From: Bacteroidota bacterium
GTDB lineage: Bacteria > Bacteroidota > Ignavibacteria > Kryptoniales > JAKASW01
Assembly: GCA_021811615.1 (NCBI GenBank)
Contig: JAJZNW010000100.1
Location: 1 to 43,596 of the forward strand
DNA: 43,596 nucleotides
Direction: 5' to 3'
Position numbers and translations under genes: made by a program. The notes under the pieces are model-generated. The model had not been told where the DNA came from. It searched no databases and saw nothing but the letters and a program-made list of their open reading frames with translations. Positions 27,465 through 35,549 of the stretch are shown one piece after another; the first letter of the stretch is position 1; every line of letters starts with the position of its first letter.

Positions 27465-27536
27465 AGTCAGCTTCTAATCGCACAGCGTCAGGCTGCCGTG
27501 ATTAGAGAATTTGAAATCTAAACAAGAGAATTGTGG

Positions 27537-28838
27537 ATGGCTTATATACTTTATTTCATAATCACCGTCGGAGTTCTGGTCCTGGTGCATGAGTTCGGCC
27601 ATTTCATCGCGGCCAAATTGTCCGGGATGAAGGTGGACACCTTTTCGATCGGCTTCCCGCCCCGCGCCTTCGGAAAGAAGATCGGTGATACCGACTACTG
27701 TGTATCGTGGATTCCGATCGGGGGATATGTCAAAATCGCCGGAATGATCGATGAGAGTTTCGACACCGATTTCGTGAACAAGCCTCCACAGCCCAACGAA
27801 TTCCGTTCGAGACCGATGTACCAGAGGATGATCGTCGTCTCGGCCGGCGTGATAATGAATTTCCTCCTTACCTTCCTGATCTTCTACGGTATAAACCTTG
27901 CGAATGGCAAAATGTATCAGGCGACCACGACAGTCGGCATGGTACGCTCGAATACTCCAGCTCAGAAACTCGGCTTCGAAAGCGGCGACAGAGTTGTGTC
28001 CATCAATGGCAAGGCTGTCAGGAACTGGGAAAACGTTTTGACCGATCTCTATCTCGACAATGTCGCCAACCCTCTTTCGGTGAAGCTCGATCGCGGCGGA
28101 AAGATCGCGGACATCACAGTTCCTAAAGGGGCGGTGAGGCCAGATAAAGATTTTGGCCTGTACCCGAACCACATGCGTGTTCAGATAGATGCCGTCGAAC
28201 CCGGGATGCCCGCCTCAAAAGTCGGAATCTTGCCGGGCGATTACGTCCTGTCGGTGGATGGGCAAAGCGTAACTACCGATACTCAACTCGTTGAGATCGT
28301 GAAGTCCAATAAGGGGAAGTCGATTCAGTTAGGCATCGAGAGAGGGAATGAAGAAAAAAATATTTCGGTAATGCCTAACTCGGACGGAAAGATCGGAGTA
28401 GGAATAGTCATGGCCTACACCGGTCCGATCGAAAGGCTCAGGTACAACGTGATCTCCGCCATTCCCGCCGGTTTTGACCAGACTGTCGGTGCAACGGGCC
28501 TGCTTTTGAAATCGATCTATCAAATGATCGACGGGAAAGTATCCTTCACCAAATCGATCGGCGGACCTATCAAGATTGCGCAGCTCGCGACGCAAAGTGC
28601 TGAGATGGGACTTGTCAGTTTCCTTGGTTTCATGGCACTGCTCAGCATAAGTCTCGCTGTACTGAACATACTTCCTTTCCCGGCGCTTGACGGCGGACAT
28701 CTCGCGTTCCTTGTCTACGAGTCGATATTCAGAAGGGAAGTGCCCACGAAGGTGAAGCTCGTTGCTCAGCAGATCGGCTTCGCAGTGCTTCTCCTGTTCA
28801 TGGCATTTGTCATATACAACGATATTGTGCATTTCTAA
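27537..28838 (+). CDS. rseP: RIP zinc metalloprotease RseP (site-2 protease family)
   Basis: Intramembrane protease. The zinc motif HEFGH is at residues 18-22 within the first helix, and the third ligand lies in LNILPFPALDGGHL near the C terminus. Two PDZ-like domains are visible (GFESGDRVVSINGKAV and GILPGDYVLSVDGQSV). Four transmembrane segments fit the family. In other bacteria RseP cleaves anti-sigma factors or cleared signal peptides. I chose ATG 27537; TTG 27531 would add two residues. The 72-nt spacer from dxr contains AT-rich sequence like the nuo spacers. Confidence 0.95.
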   Translation: MAYILYFIITVGVLVLVHEFGHFIAAKLSGMKVDTFSIGFPPRAFGKKIGDTDYCVSWIPIGGYVKIAGMIDESFDTDFVNKPPQPNEFRSRPMYQRMIVVSAGVIMNFLLTFLIFYGINLANGKMYQATTTVGMVRSNTPAQKLGFESGDRVVSINGKAVRNWENVLTDLYLDNVANPLSVKLDRGGKIADITVPKGAVRPDKDFGLYPNHMRVQIDAVEPGMPASKVGILPGDYVLSVDGQSVTTDTQLVEIVKSNKGKSIQLGIERGNEEKNISVMPNSDGKIGVGIVMAYTGPIERLRYNVISAIPAGFDQTVGATGLLLKSIYQMIDGKVSFTKSIGGPIKIAQLATQSAEMGLVSFLGFMALLSISLAVLNILPFPALDGGHLAFLVYESIFRREVPTKVKLVAQQIGFAVLLLFMAFVIYNDIVHF

Positions 28839-28847
28839 GTTGTACCC

Positions 28848-28871
28848 GGCCTTCCGATAAATCGGTTGGCC
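28848..28871 (+). terminator. Hairpin downstream of rseP
   Basis: GGCC-TT-CCGAT-AA-ATCGG-TT-GGCC: an inner 5-bp and an outer 4-bp stem separated by a TT/TT mismatch, 9 nt after the rseP stop. No strong T-run follows. Confidence 0.35.
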
Positions 28872-28970
28872 TTCATCTTGCTACATGCCTGACGCCGTAT
28901 ACCTGGGAGAGGGGGCTGGCTCCGGCTTGTTTTGAAGAATGCGTCCGAGATAATCGTCAGACAATAAGTC

Positions 28971-28998
28971 TTTGCCGGACCGGCCGCTATCCGGCAAA
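28971..28998 (+). promoter_or_regulatory. Perfect 9-bp inverted repeat in the leader of the envelope operon
   Basis: TTTGCCGGA (28971-28979) and TCCGGCAAA (28990-28998) are perfect reverse complements around a 10-nt GC-rich loop. The ribosome-binding GGGAGGAG (29001-29008) and ATG 29012 follow directly. It may be an operator or an RNA hairpin controlling access to the ribosome-binding site. The short A-run after the stem argues against a plus-strand terminator. Confidence 0.45.
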
Positions 28999-29011
28999 AA
29001 GGGAGGAGCTT

Positions 29012-30115
29012 ATGAAACGTTTTGACATTACCGTGTTATTCATTGGTCTGCTTGCCATATCTGCCTCGGTGAAGGCGCAGACTTCCTCTAACCTTGTGAA
29101 TCTCACACTTACCGTTCCGCAGACAAATCAGATTTACGTAGCTGATCTGGATATCCAGCATATCCAGAGTTCCGGGGTTCTTTTCTCCGCTACGCTTCAG
29201 TCGCTTGCCTCGACTCCTATTCAGGTCAAGCTAAGGATGACTATTAACGTCACCCTCGCCGACGGGGCAACCTATCCTGATATCGCCGATGCAACCACCA
29301 ACCCATTCACGCTTGAACCGGGACAAGTAAGAGTCATAACTAATGTCGACCTGTCGGGCAGCAATCCCTCGATCAGCGTCGAGAGTTCGCATTACAATTC
29401 CGACCAGGTGGACAAGCTCAAGAATGTCGCGCTGGCCATGGGGAAAGCCCCGGCCGGCGTCTATCAATTCATGCTGCAGTGTTTCGACCAGAATAATATG
29501 CCTGAGTCCGAACAAGCTCGGGGGAGCATCATCGTCACCAATCCAAGCAGGATAGAGCTTGCGCTTCCCATGGACCAGGGATCTGTCTCGACGCTCTTCC
29601 CGCATTTTCAATGGATGGCGAATGTAGACACGGTAGTGCTCTCCGTCTACGAGAAGCTCCCGAGCCAGGTAAGTCCTGAAGATGTGGTTTCGGGTGTCCC
29701 GTATCTCCGGGTGACTGTGCCCAATTCCACCTCGCCGGCTCCCGGTTCATTCAATTATCCGCCATCGGGTCCGGGAGTGCGACCTCTTCAGGATGGAAGG
29801 ACTTATTACTGGTACGTCCAGACACCGGGCTCCGCTTCGCGCGGGAGCGGACTGAGAAGCGACATCTGGAGCTTCACCATCGGGAGCGTGAATTCGCCCG
29901 CACCGGGAGGGACGCAGGGCGGCGACATCAACAGCGTGGCGACCGCCGCGCTGAAGAGCTTCCTCACCGGCACACCTTACAGCTACCTTGTCTCTCAGAT
30001 CGGCATGCTTACGGGGCAGGCTACTTATGACGGCAATGAAATCTCGACCGACGAACTCATAGACATCCTGAAGAATATGGACCGGTCGAAAGTCACAAGT
30101 GTAATTGTCCACTAG
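29012..30115 (+). CDS. Secreted protein of unknown function, first gene of the CHASE2-cyclase operon
   Basis: 367 residues. A signal peptide (residues 1-22, ending SASVKA-QT) indicates export to the periplasm or cell surface. The first half (25-175) is beta-rich, with alternating polar/hydrophobic strands. Residues about 180-290 resemble a fibronectin type III-like fold: ELALPMDQGSVSTLFPHFQWMANVDTVVLSVYE, then RTYYWYVQT and SDIWSFTIGS. A Gly/Pro/Ser linker (about 292-305) leads to a helical C terminus. No catalytic motif and no type IX sorting domain are present. A strong GGGAGGAG precedes the ATG, and the FecR-domain gene follows at 10 nt. Confidence 0.75.
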   Translation: MKRFDITVLFIGLLAISASVKAQTSSNLVNLTLTVPQTNQIYVADLDIQHIQSSGVLFSATLQSLASTPIQVKLRMTINVTLADGATYPDIADATTNPFTLEPGQVRVITNVDLSGSNPSISVESSHYNSDQVDKLKNVALAMGKAPAGVYQFMLQCFDQNNMPESEQARGSIIVTNPSRIELALPMDQGSVSTLFPHFQWMANVDTVVLSVYEKLPSQVSPEDVVSGVPYLRVTVPNSTSPAPGSFNYPPSGPGVRPLQDGRTYYWYVQTPGSASRGSGLRSDIWSFTIGSVNSPAPGGTQGGDINSVATAALKSFLTGTPYSYLVSQIGMLTGQATYDGNEISTDELIDILKNMDRSKVTSVIVH

Positions 30116-30125
30116 GGAGGCGGCG

Positions 30126-30809
30126 ATGAAGAAAACAAAACTTATGCTCGTTTTCGCAATGTTCGCGTTTGCCGCAACTCTTTCATTTGAAGTCGCGGCG
30201 CGCAGCAACGTGGCACTCTTCTGGATAATTAAAAACAAAGTCGAGAAGAGCCCTAACTCAGACCAATGGAAAAGCGCAAAGAAGGGGGAGCTGATTTACG
30301 GCGGCGATTACGTCAGGACGCTCCCTAAGGCTTTTGCCCTCATAAAGTTCAACGACTCCAGTACCCTCCGGCTCGGACCCGAATCGGAGGTGCAGGTCAA
30401 CGGCGTCGACAACCCGTCCAACATGTATGTCGATAAGGGCGATGTGGGATTCTCGATGGCTAAACGGAAGGACAAGCCGTTCGAGTTCACGACGCCGACC
30501 AGTGTCGCCTCGATTCGAGGTACTCAGGGAATCCTGGTCGTCGGCCTCAACAGTTCCGACTTTCTTACAATCGTCGAAGGGTTGGTGAGGCTTGTGAACA
30601 ACTTCTCGCACGATTCAGTAAACGTCGGCGCCGGGGAAACCGGAATCTCATCGTCTAATGGTGACATCTCTGTCCACAAGTCTACTCAGGCCGACCTGGA
30701 AAGGCTGGCGCAATTGAACGACCAGTTTGGCCGGAAACATGAACTTAAAATCCAATTCCGGGACAACAACGGACAAATGCGAGAGATCATAATCGATACT
30801 CAGCAGTAA
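30126..30809 (+). CDS. Secreted FecR-domain protein
   Basis: 227 residues. A signal peptide (1-28 or so; MKKTKLMLVF...) is followed by a FecR domain: GELIYGGDYVRTLPKAFALIKFNDSSTLRLGPESEVQV, then VDKGDVGFSMAK, TPTSVASIRGTQGILV and FLTIVEGLVRLVN. Classical FecR regulators have a cytoplasmic anti-sigma part and one transmembrane helix; this one has neither and no sigma factor is nearby, so it is more likely a periplasmic structural or sensory module. ATG 30126 is chosen; an earlier start at 30105 would put residues before the signal peptide and overlap the previous gene. FecR-like genes beside CHASE2 cyclases occur in several phyla. Confidence 0.85.
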   Translation: MKKTKLMLVFAMFAFAATLSFEVAARSNVALFWIIKNKVEKSPNSDQWKSAKKGELIYGGDYVRTLPKAFALIKFNDSSTLRLGPESEVQVNGVDNPSNMYVDKGDVGFSMAKRKDKPFEFTTPTSVASIRGTQGILVVGLNSSDFLTIVEGLVRLVNNFSHDSVNVGAGETGISSSNGDISVHKSTQADLERLAQLNDQFGRKHELKIQFRDNNGQMREIIIDTQQ

Positions 30810-30853
30810 CTTTTTGCGTTCCTAACTATAGAGCAGTGTTGGTCGGAGGCATT

Positions 30854-33277
30854 GTGAGCAAATCTAGCAAGCTTATTGCGGGGGGCAGAATTGCGCTCAC
30901 CCTCGTGTCCCTGTCCTTTCTCTTTCTCGCGCGGCCTGCTTCTGCACAGCAGGGGCTTGTTATAAACCTGACGGCTGCTTCCGGGGCGATCGAGAATAGT
31001 CCTGTTTTAGTGAAGGCCGAGGTCAAGAGCCTGTCGAATATCTCTCAGGCGCTCCTCTTTTACCGGAACGATTTGTCGACCGACTTCCAGCAAACCGAGA
31101 TGAGTTTCCAGGAATCGTCGATGACTCTCTCGGGGACAGTCCCGTCATCCTACGTCATAAGCCCTTACATAGAAGTCTATGTAAGGCTAATAATGAGGGA
31201 CGGGTCGACCGAGACCTACCCGACCGAAAACCCCACGGAGAACCCCGTACGCATTAGTGTCGGCAGGTCGCCGTCGGAGAAGGATATTCTGATAATAAGC
31301 CCGGACCGTGACCAGCGGTTAACCGTCGACAACCTCATGATTGCTGCCTCCATGCTCTTCGCGCCGAAATCAGTCGACAGGCAAAAAACCCGGCTATACT
31401 TCGACGGATTGGACGTTACATCGGACGCCGTAGTGAGCGGCCAGGTTATTGTTTATTCTCCATCGAAGTTTCCGATGCCTATCGCCGGCGGAATTCACAC
31501 TGCTAAAGTCGTCTTGTACGATTCGAACGGCGCGGAGGCCGCAAGTCTGGAGTGGAGCTTCTACATTATCGCTCCAGGCGAAAAACAAAGTCCGGGTTTC
31601 TCCTACCAGGGATCCGGCAAAATCGAGCTGAGGAACGAGACTATCAGCGGAGTATCGACATGGTACAACAGGGGAGATCTGAACCTCGGCGGAACGGGGT
31701 TCGGCATGAATATGGGCGCGAATGTGCACATTACATCCGAGGAGAAGTCTTACCGTCAGCCGCAGGACCGTTTCGGCATTTATGCCTCCACATCATGGCT
31801 CAGTCTTAAACTCGGCGACAGTTACCCGGCGTTCAGCCCGCTCATTATGAACGGTCTCCGCGTGCGCGGCGTATCGGGGAGATTGTCCCTCGGATTCTTC
31901 AACATCGAAGCTGCTTACGGTCAGACCGTCAGGGGCATCAACGGTCAGTACCTCGACACCCTCGTCGTGGCGCCGGGCTCGGAGCTTCAACTTACAGGGA
32001 CGAATTACATCAGGCTGAACGACTCGACCTTCATCAACGTGAATTACGGCACCTTTTCGCGGGACCTCTTCGCGGTACGCCCGTCTTTCGATTTCGGGAG
32101 TCACGCGAGCCTCGGGTTTACATTTCTCAAATCGTCAGATGTCCTCAGCTCAATAGACATTGGGAGCAATCCAAGCCAGAACGTGGTGTTCGGAAGCGAT
32201 TTTACAATGAACTTCGACAACAGGAGGATAAACTTCCTGGCCGAGGGAGCGATGAGCATGCTCAATCAAAACACGGCGGTCGGAAACAGATCGGCGGCGT
32301 TTATAGATTCTGTATCCCAGTCCAATACCGGTACCCAGATAAACAACGTGGTCCCTTTGACGACGCTGTCACAACTCATCACTATCAATGAGTACCTCAT
32401 ACCGTTAGACCCGGCGAAACTTTCTTCTCTCGCCTGGGATGTAAGCCTCACTCTCAATTACCTGAACACGTTCGCGAAAGTCGGTTATGTCTACCGGGGA
32501 CCCGACTATGCTTCCTTCGGGCAGCCATTCATAAGGACCGATATCCGCGGAATGGAATTCTTCCTGAGACCCCGTTTATTCAACAACCAGGTGCTCCTCT
32601 CAATTTCATACGAGAACCTGTTCGATAACTTGCAGCGCCAGAAGTTCGCTACGACCAATTTTGTAAACTCGAACGTTGCGGTTTCATATTTTCCCATAGC
32701 ATCGCTCCCGGGACTGACATTAGGTTACTCATCATACTACAACACGAATTCGCTCACTCCCGATTCCGCGTACGCTATCGACAACCTCACATACAGATAT
32801 TATGTCGAGTCGAACTATTCGTTCAAATGTCTCGGCCGGCAGAATCTCGCCGTTAGTTACGGAATCAGTACGCGAAAAGACAAGGTGCTTCTCGGAACGA
32901 ACATGGACAATTCGAACGTGTCGTTCATGCTCAATTCTAATTTCGGCGTCGTCCCTCTGACGACCACGATAGGCTTTAACCTGAACGGTAACCGGACTGC
33001 CACGAAGGACACTACGGCCCTGGCGCTTTACGAGCAGATCCAGACTTTCAATTATACGTTCATCACGATCGGGGCAACGTACGGGTTCTTCCACGAAAGG
33101 TTGAGCATCGGCGCAAATTATACCCCCACATTCGGAGCGTTCACGAGGAACGGCTATGGTTTTACCGCCAGCTATCTGGTCGCACAAGCCCAGTCGATCA
33201 ACCTGAACATCACCTACTTTGCTGTTACCGGTTCGAACGACCTGATAGGCTCCCTCGTTTACGCCGTGGATTTTTGA
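30854..33277 (+). CDS. Large predicted outer-membrane beta-barrel protein
   Basis: 807 residues from GTG 30854, which has GGAGG at 30845-30849; the frame opens at GTG 30836 but that start has no ribosome-binding site. The signal peptide ends ARPASA-QQ. Residues about 30-250 form a beta-rich periplasmic region (possible Ig-like: TAASGAIENSPVLVKAEVKSLS). From about 255 on, many short amphipathic strands alternate with polar turns (GTGFGMNMGANVHI, SWLSLKLGD, LSLGFFNIEAAYG, TFINVNYGTF), ending in ...LIGSLVYAVDF with a terminal Phe, typical of BAM-inserted barrels. No TonB box or plug was seen. It probably is the outer-membrane component of this operon. Confidence 0.7.
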   Translation: MSKSSKLIAGGRIALTLVSLSFLFLARPASAQQGLVINLTAASGAIENSPVLVKAEVKSLSNISQALLFYRNDLSTDFQQTEMSFQESSMTLSGTVPSSYVISPYIEVYVRLIMRDGSTETYPTENPTENPVRISVGRSPSEKDILIISPDRDQRLTVDNLMIAASMLFAPKSVDRQKTRLYFDGLDVTSDAVVSGQVIVYSPSKFPMPIAGGIHTAKVVLYDSNGAEAASLEWSFYIIAPGEKQSPGFSYQGSGKIELRNETISGVSTWYNRGDLNLGGTGFGMNMGANVHITSEEKSYRQPQDRFGIYASTSWLSLKLGDSYPAFSPLIMNGLRVRGVSGRLSLGFFNIEAAYGQTVRGINGQYLDTLVVAPGSELQLTGTNYIRLNDSTFINVNYGTFSRDLFAVRPSFDFGSHASLGFTFLKSSDVLSSIDIGSNPSQNVVFGSDFTMNFDNRRINFLAEGAMSMLNQNTAVGNRSAAFIDSVSQSNTGTQINNVVPLTTLSQLITINEYLIPLDPAKLSSLAWDVSLTLNYLNTFAKVGYVYRGPDYASFGQPFIRTDIRGMEFFLRPRLFNNQVLLSISYENLFDNLQRQKFATTNFVNSNVAVSYFPIASLPGLTLGYSSYYNTNSLTPDSAYAIDNLTYRYYVESNYSFKCLGRQNLAVSYGISTRKDKVLLGTNMDNSNVSFMLNSNFGVVPLTTTIGFNLNGNRTATKDTTALALYEQIQTFNYTFITIGATYGFFHERLSIGANYTPTFGAFTRNGYGFTASYLVAQAQSINLNITYFAVTGSNDLIGSLVYAVDF

Positions 33278-33302
33278 TGGGCTCACTTGTTAGATTTGAT
33301 CG

Positions 33303-35504
33303 ATGAAGACGATCGGCAGCACAATCTCGGGAACGCGAAAACTCTTACTGCCGCTTCTTATCGCTTTGTTCTCCTCGGGCATCGCTTTTCTCCTGTCACG
33401 CGACATCCCTTTCGACGTCCCCTTTCTGAAGACAGCTCAACTAAGAACCATCGACCAGAGATTCGAAGCGAGAGGGCAGGTCGATATGATGGACAGTTCC
33501 AAAGTGGTGATTGTGGCGCTCGACGATCAGTCTTTCCGCGCCCTCCCGGATGAGATTGTCTTTCCAAGGAGCTACTACGCAAAGGCGATTGCTAACCTCT
33601 ACGCCGCAGGCGCGAAGGTGGTTTGCGTGGACGTCGTCTTCGACGGCCGCTCTCCTCTTAAGGGAGACGACAGCACATTGGCGGCCGTCCTGAAGAAGTA
33701 CCCAATGACGGTGCTCGCCATCCGAAATACTATTTCTACCACGGGCAGGGTCACAGTCCTCAAGAGCCGCGATTACTTCCATAATATGTTTATCAAGTAC
33801 GACAGTTCGATAGGTTCCGTGCTTCTTCCGAACGACCCCGACGGTGTGTACCGGAGATACATGCCCTACGTCGATTTCCGCACGGGGGCGGACAGCTATA
33901 CGCAGGTCCCTTCTTTCGGCTTCGAGGCCGTCTCAAGGTATTTGGGACTCGGGAACCGTGTGGCCTCGGACCGCCCGGCGTATTTCAAGTTGGGGGATAT
34001 CAGAATTCCCAAGTACAGCCGTTCATCGATGTTGATTAACTATCCGGGGCCCGCCGGTAGTTTCCCTACATACGATTTCTGGCAGGTGCTCGACGACTCC
34101 TCATTCCAGACCCGCGACGAGAAGGACTTCGGACTCCAGATAAACGCTTACTATCCTCTGAAAGAAAGCGGTGTGTTCAAGAACAAAATCGTCCTCATCG
34201 GCGCCGAATATCCGGAGTCGGGTGATCTGAAGCCGATACCTTTCATGAAGAACAGATCAGATGACCAGAGCAATATGGCCTACGGAGTTGAGATTCATGC
34301 CGCCGCCATACAGACTCTTGTGGACGGAGACTTCTATCATACATCGGCCGCGTGGGTGGATTGTCTCGAGATGTTCCTTGGGGCGTTCCTGATCGCTCTG
34401 ACTTCCTTCCTTTTCAAGTCCGCCAAACACTCGAGGATGTTTCTCGTGATTTTTATACCCCTGATTGTGACCGCCGGAGTCGTGGCGGCGTCCTATGAGG
34501 CCGCCTTCGCACTTTTCATAAGGGACAGGCTGATCCTGAAGATCATATATCCCATCCTCGCCTATTCGTTCAGTTATGTCGCAGTAGTGGTTTATCAGTT
34601 TGTGTCCGAGCGCAAAGCTAAGACGGCTATCAAGTCACTCTTCAGCAGGTACGTCGATCCTTCGGTCGTCAACCAGCTCGTCGGCAACCCCGACCTCGTG
34701 AGACTCGGTGGGGAACGTAAAGAGCTTACCGTCCTCTTTTCTGACATCGCAAGTTTCACATCGGTAAGCGAAAGGCTGTCGCCGGATGACCTCGTCGCCC
34801 ATCTCAACGACTACCTTACCTCCATGACGGAAGTCGTCTTCCAGAACTCCGGAACTCTGGATAAGTACATCGGCGACGCGATAATCGCTTTCTGGGGAGC
34901 GCCGCTCGATGTGAAGGACCATGCGTACCGTGCGTGTCAAACCGCGATCGAGATGACCAGGCGCCTGGACTCGCTCCACGCAAAATGGATTAGCGAAGGG
35001 AAGCCCCTCCTGAACTTCAGGATCGGATTAAACTCCGGGGAAATGGTCGTCGGAAACGTCGGCGGGCGGGACCGGTTCGATTATACCGTAATCGGCGACA
35101 ATGTCAACCTTGCCTCCCGGCTCGAATCCGCCAACAAAATGTACCGTACCAGGCTCCTCATGAGCGAGTACACCTTCGAACTTGTCAGGGATAGGGTCTA
35201 CGTTCGTGAACTTGATCTCATAATAGTGAAAGGGAAGACCAGACCGGTAAAAATATATGAACTTATATCGGACCGGACGGACAATGTAACGGAAGAAAAG
35301 AAGAGCCTCGTCCATATATATTGCACCGGCCTTGCGGCATATCGCAGCCGCAGATGGAAGGAGGCAAAAGACCTGTTCGAAAAAGTGCTTTCGAAAGATC
35401 CGGCAGACTATCCTTCCGAAATGTATCTCGAAAGATGCATGCTCTACGAAATGGAACCGCCGCCTGATGAATGGAACGGCGTTTTCATAATGCAGACCAA
35501 GTAG
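33303..35504 (+). CDS. CHASE2-domain class III adenylate cyclase
   Basis: 733 residues. An N-terminal helix (13-31) leads to a periplasmic CHASE2 sensor domain (about 40-345; VVIVALDDQSFRALP, FPRSYYAKAIANLYAAGAKVVCVDVVFD, KNKIVLIGAEYPESGD). Three helices (355-371, 379-397, 409-434) lead to a cytoplasmic cyclase domain (about 470-650). Metal-binding D481 (LFSDIASFTSVSE) and D525 (DKYIGDAIIAFWGAP) are present. Substrate residues K521 and D593 (RFDYTVIGD) are the ATP-type pair, and transition-state residues N602 and R606 are present (NLASRLES). The C-terminal 80 residues form a TPR-like unit. All catalytic residues are intact, so cAMP production is expected. Confidence 0.93.
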   Translation: MKTIGSTISGTRKLLLPLLIALFSSGIAFLLSRDIPFDVPFLKTAQLRTIDQRFEARGQVDMMDSSKVVIVALDDQSFRALPDEIVFPRSYYAKAIANLYAAGAKVVCVDVVFDGRSPLKGDDSTLAAVLKKYPMTVLAIRNTISTTGRVTVLKSRDYFHNMFIKYDSSIGSVLLPNDPDGVYRRYMPYVDFRTGADSYTQVPSFGFEAVSRYLGLGNRVASDRPAYFKLGDIRIPKYSRSSMLINYPGPAGSFPTYDFWQVLDDSSFQTRDEKDFGLQINAYYPLKESGVFKNKIVLIGAEYPESGDLKPIPFMKNRSDDQSNMAYGVEIHAAAIQTLVDGDFYHTSAAWVDCLEMFLGAFLIALTSFLFKSAKHSRMFLVIFIPLIVTAGVVAASYEAAFALFIRDRLILKIIYPILAYSFSYVAVVVYQFVSERKAKTAIKSLFSRYVDPSVVNQLVGNPDLVRLGGERKELTVLFSDIASFTSVSERLSPDDLVAHLNDYLTSMTEVVFQNSGTLDKYIGDAIIAFWGAPLDVKDHAYRACQTAIEMTRRLDSLHAKWISEGKPLLNFRIGLNSGEMVVGNVGGRDRFDYTVIGDNVNLASRLESANKMYRTRLLMSEYTFELVRDRVYVRELDLIIVKGKTRPVKIYELISDRTDNVTEEKKSLVHIYCTGLAAYRSRRWKEAKDLFEKVLSKDPADYPSEMYLERCMLYEMEPPPDEWNGVFIMQTK

Positions 35505-35513
35505 CTATTAACC

Positions 35514-35543
35514 TTGACAAGGTTGGCTGCTCGGGTTTAAATT
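35514..35543 (+). promoter_or_regulatory. Candidate ruvB promoter, possibly giving a leaderless mRNA
   Basis: Perfect TTGACA (35514-35519), an 18-nt spacer, and TAAATT (35538-35543). The expected start site, 6-8 nt beyond, falls on or beside the ruvB ATG at 35550. No Shine-Dalgarno sequence is present. Confidence 0.55.
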
Positions 35544-35549
35544 GACATC

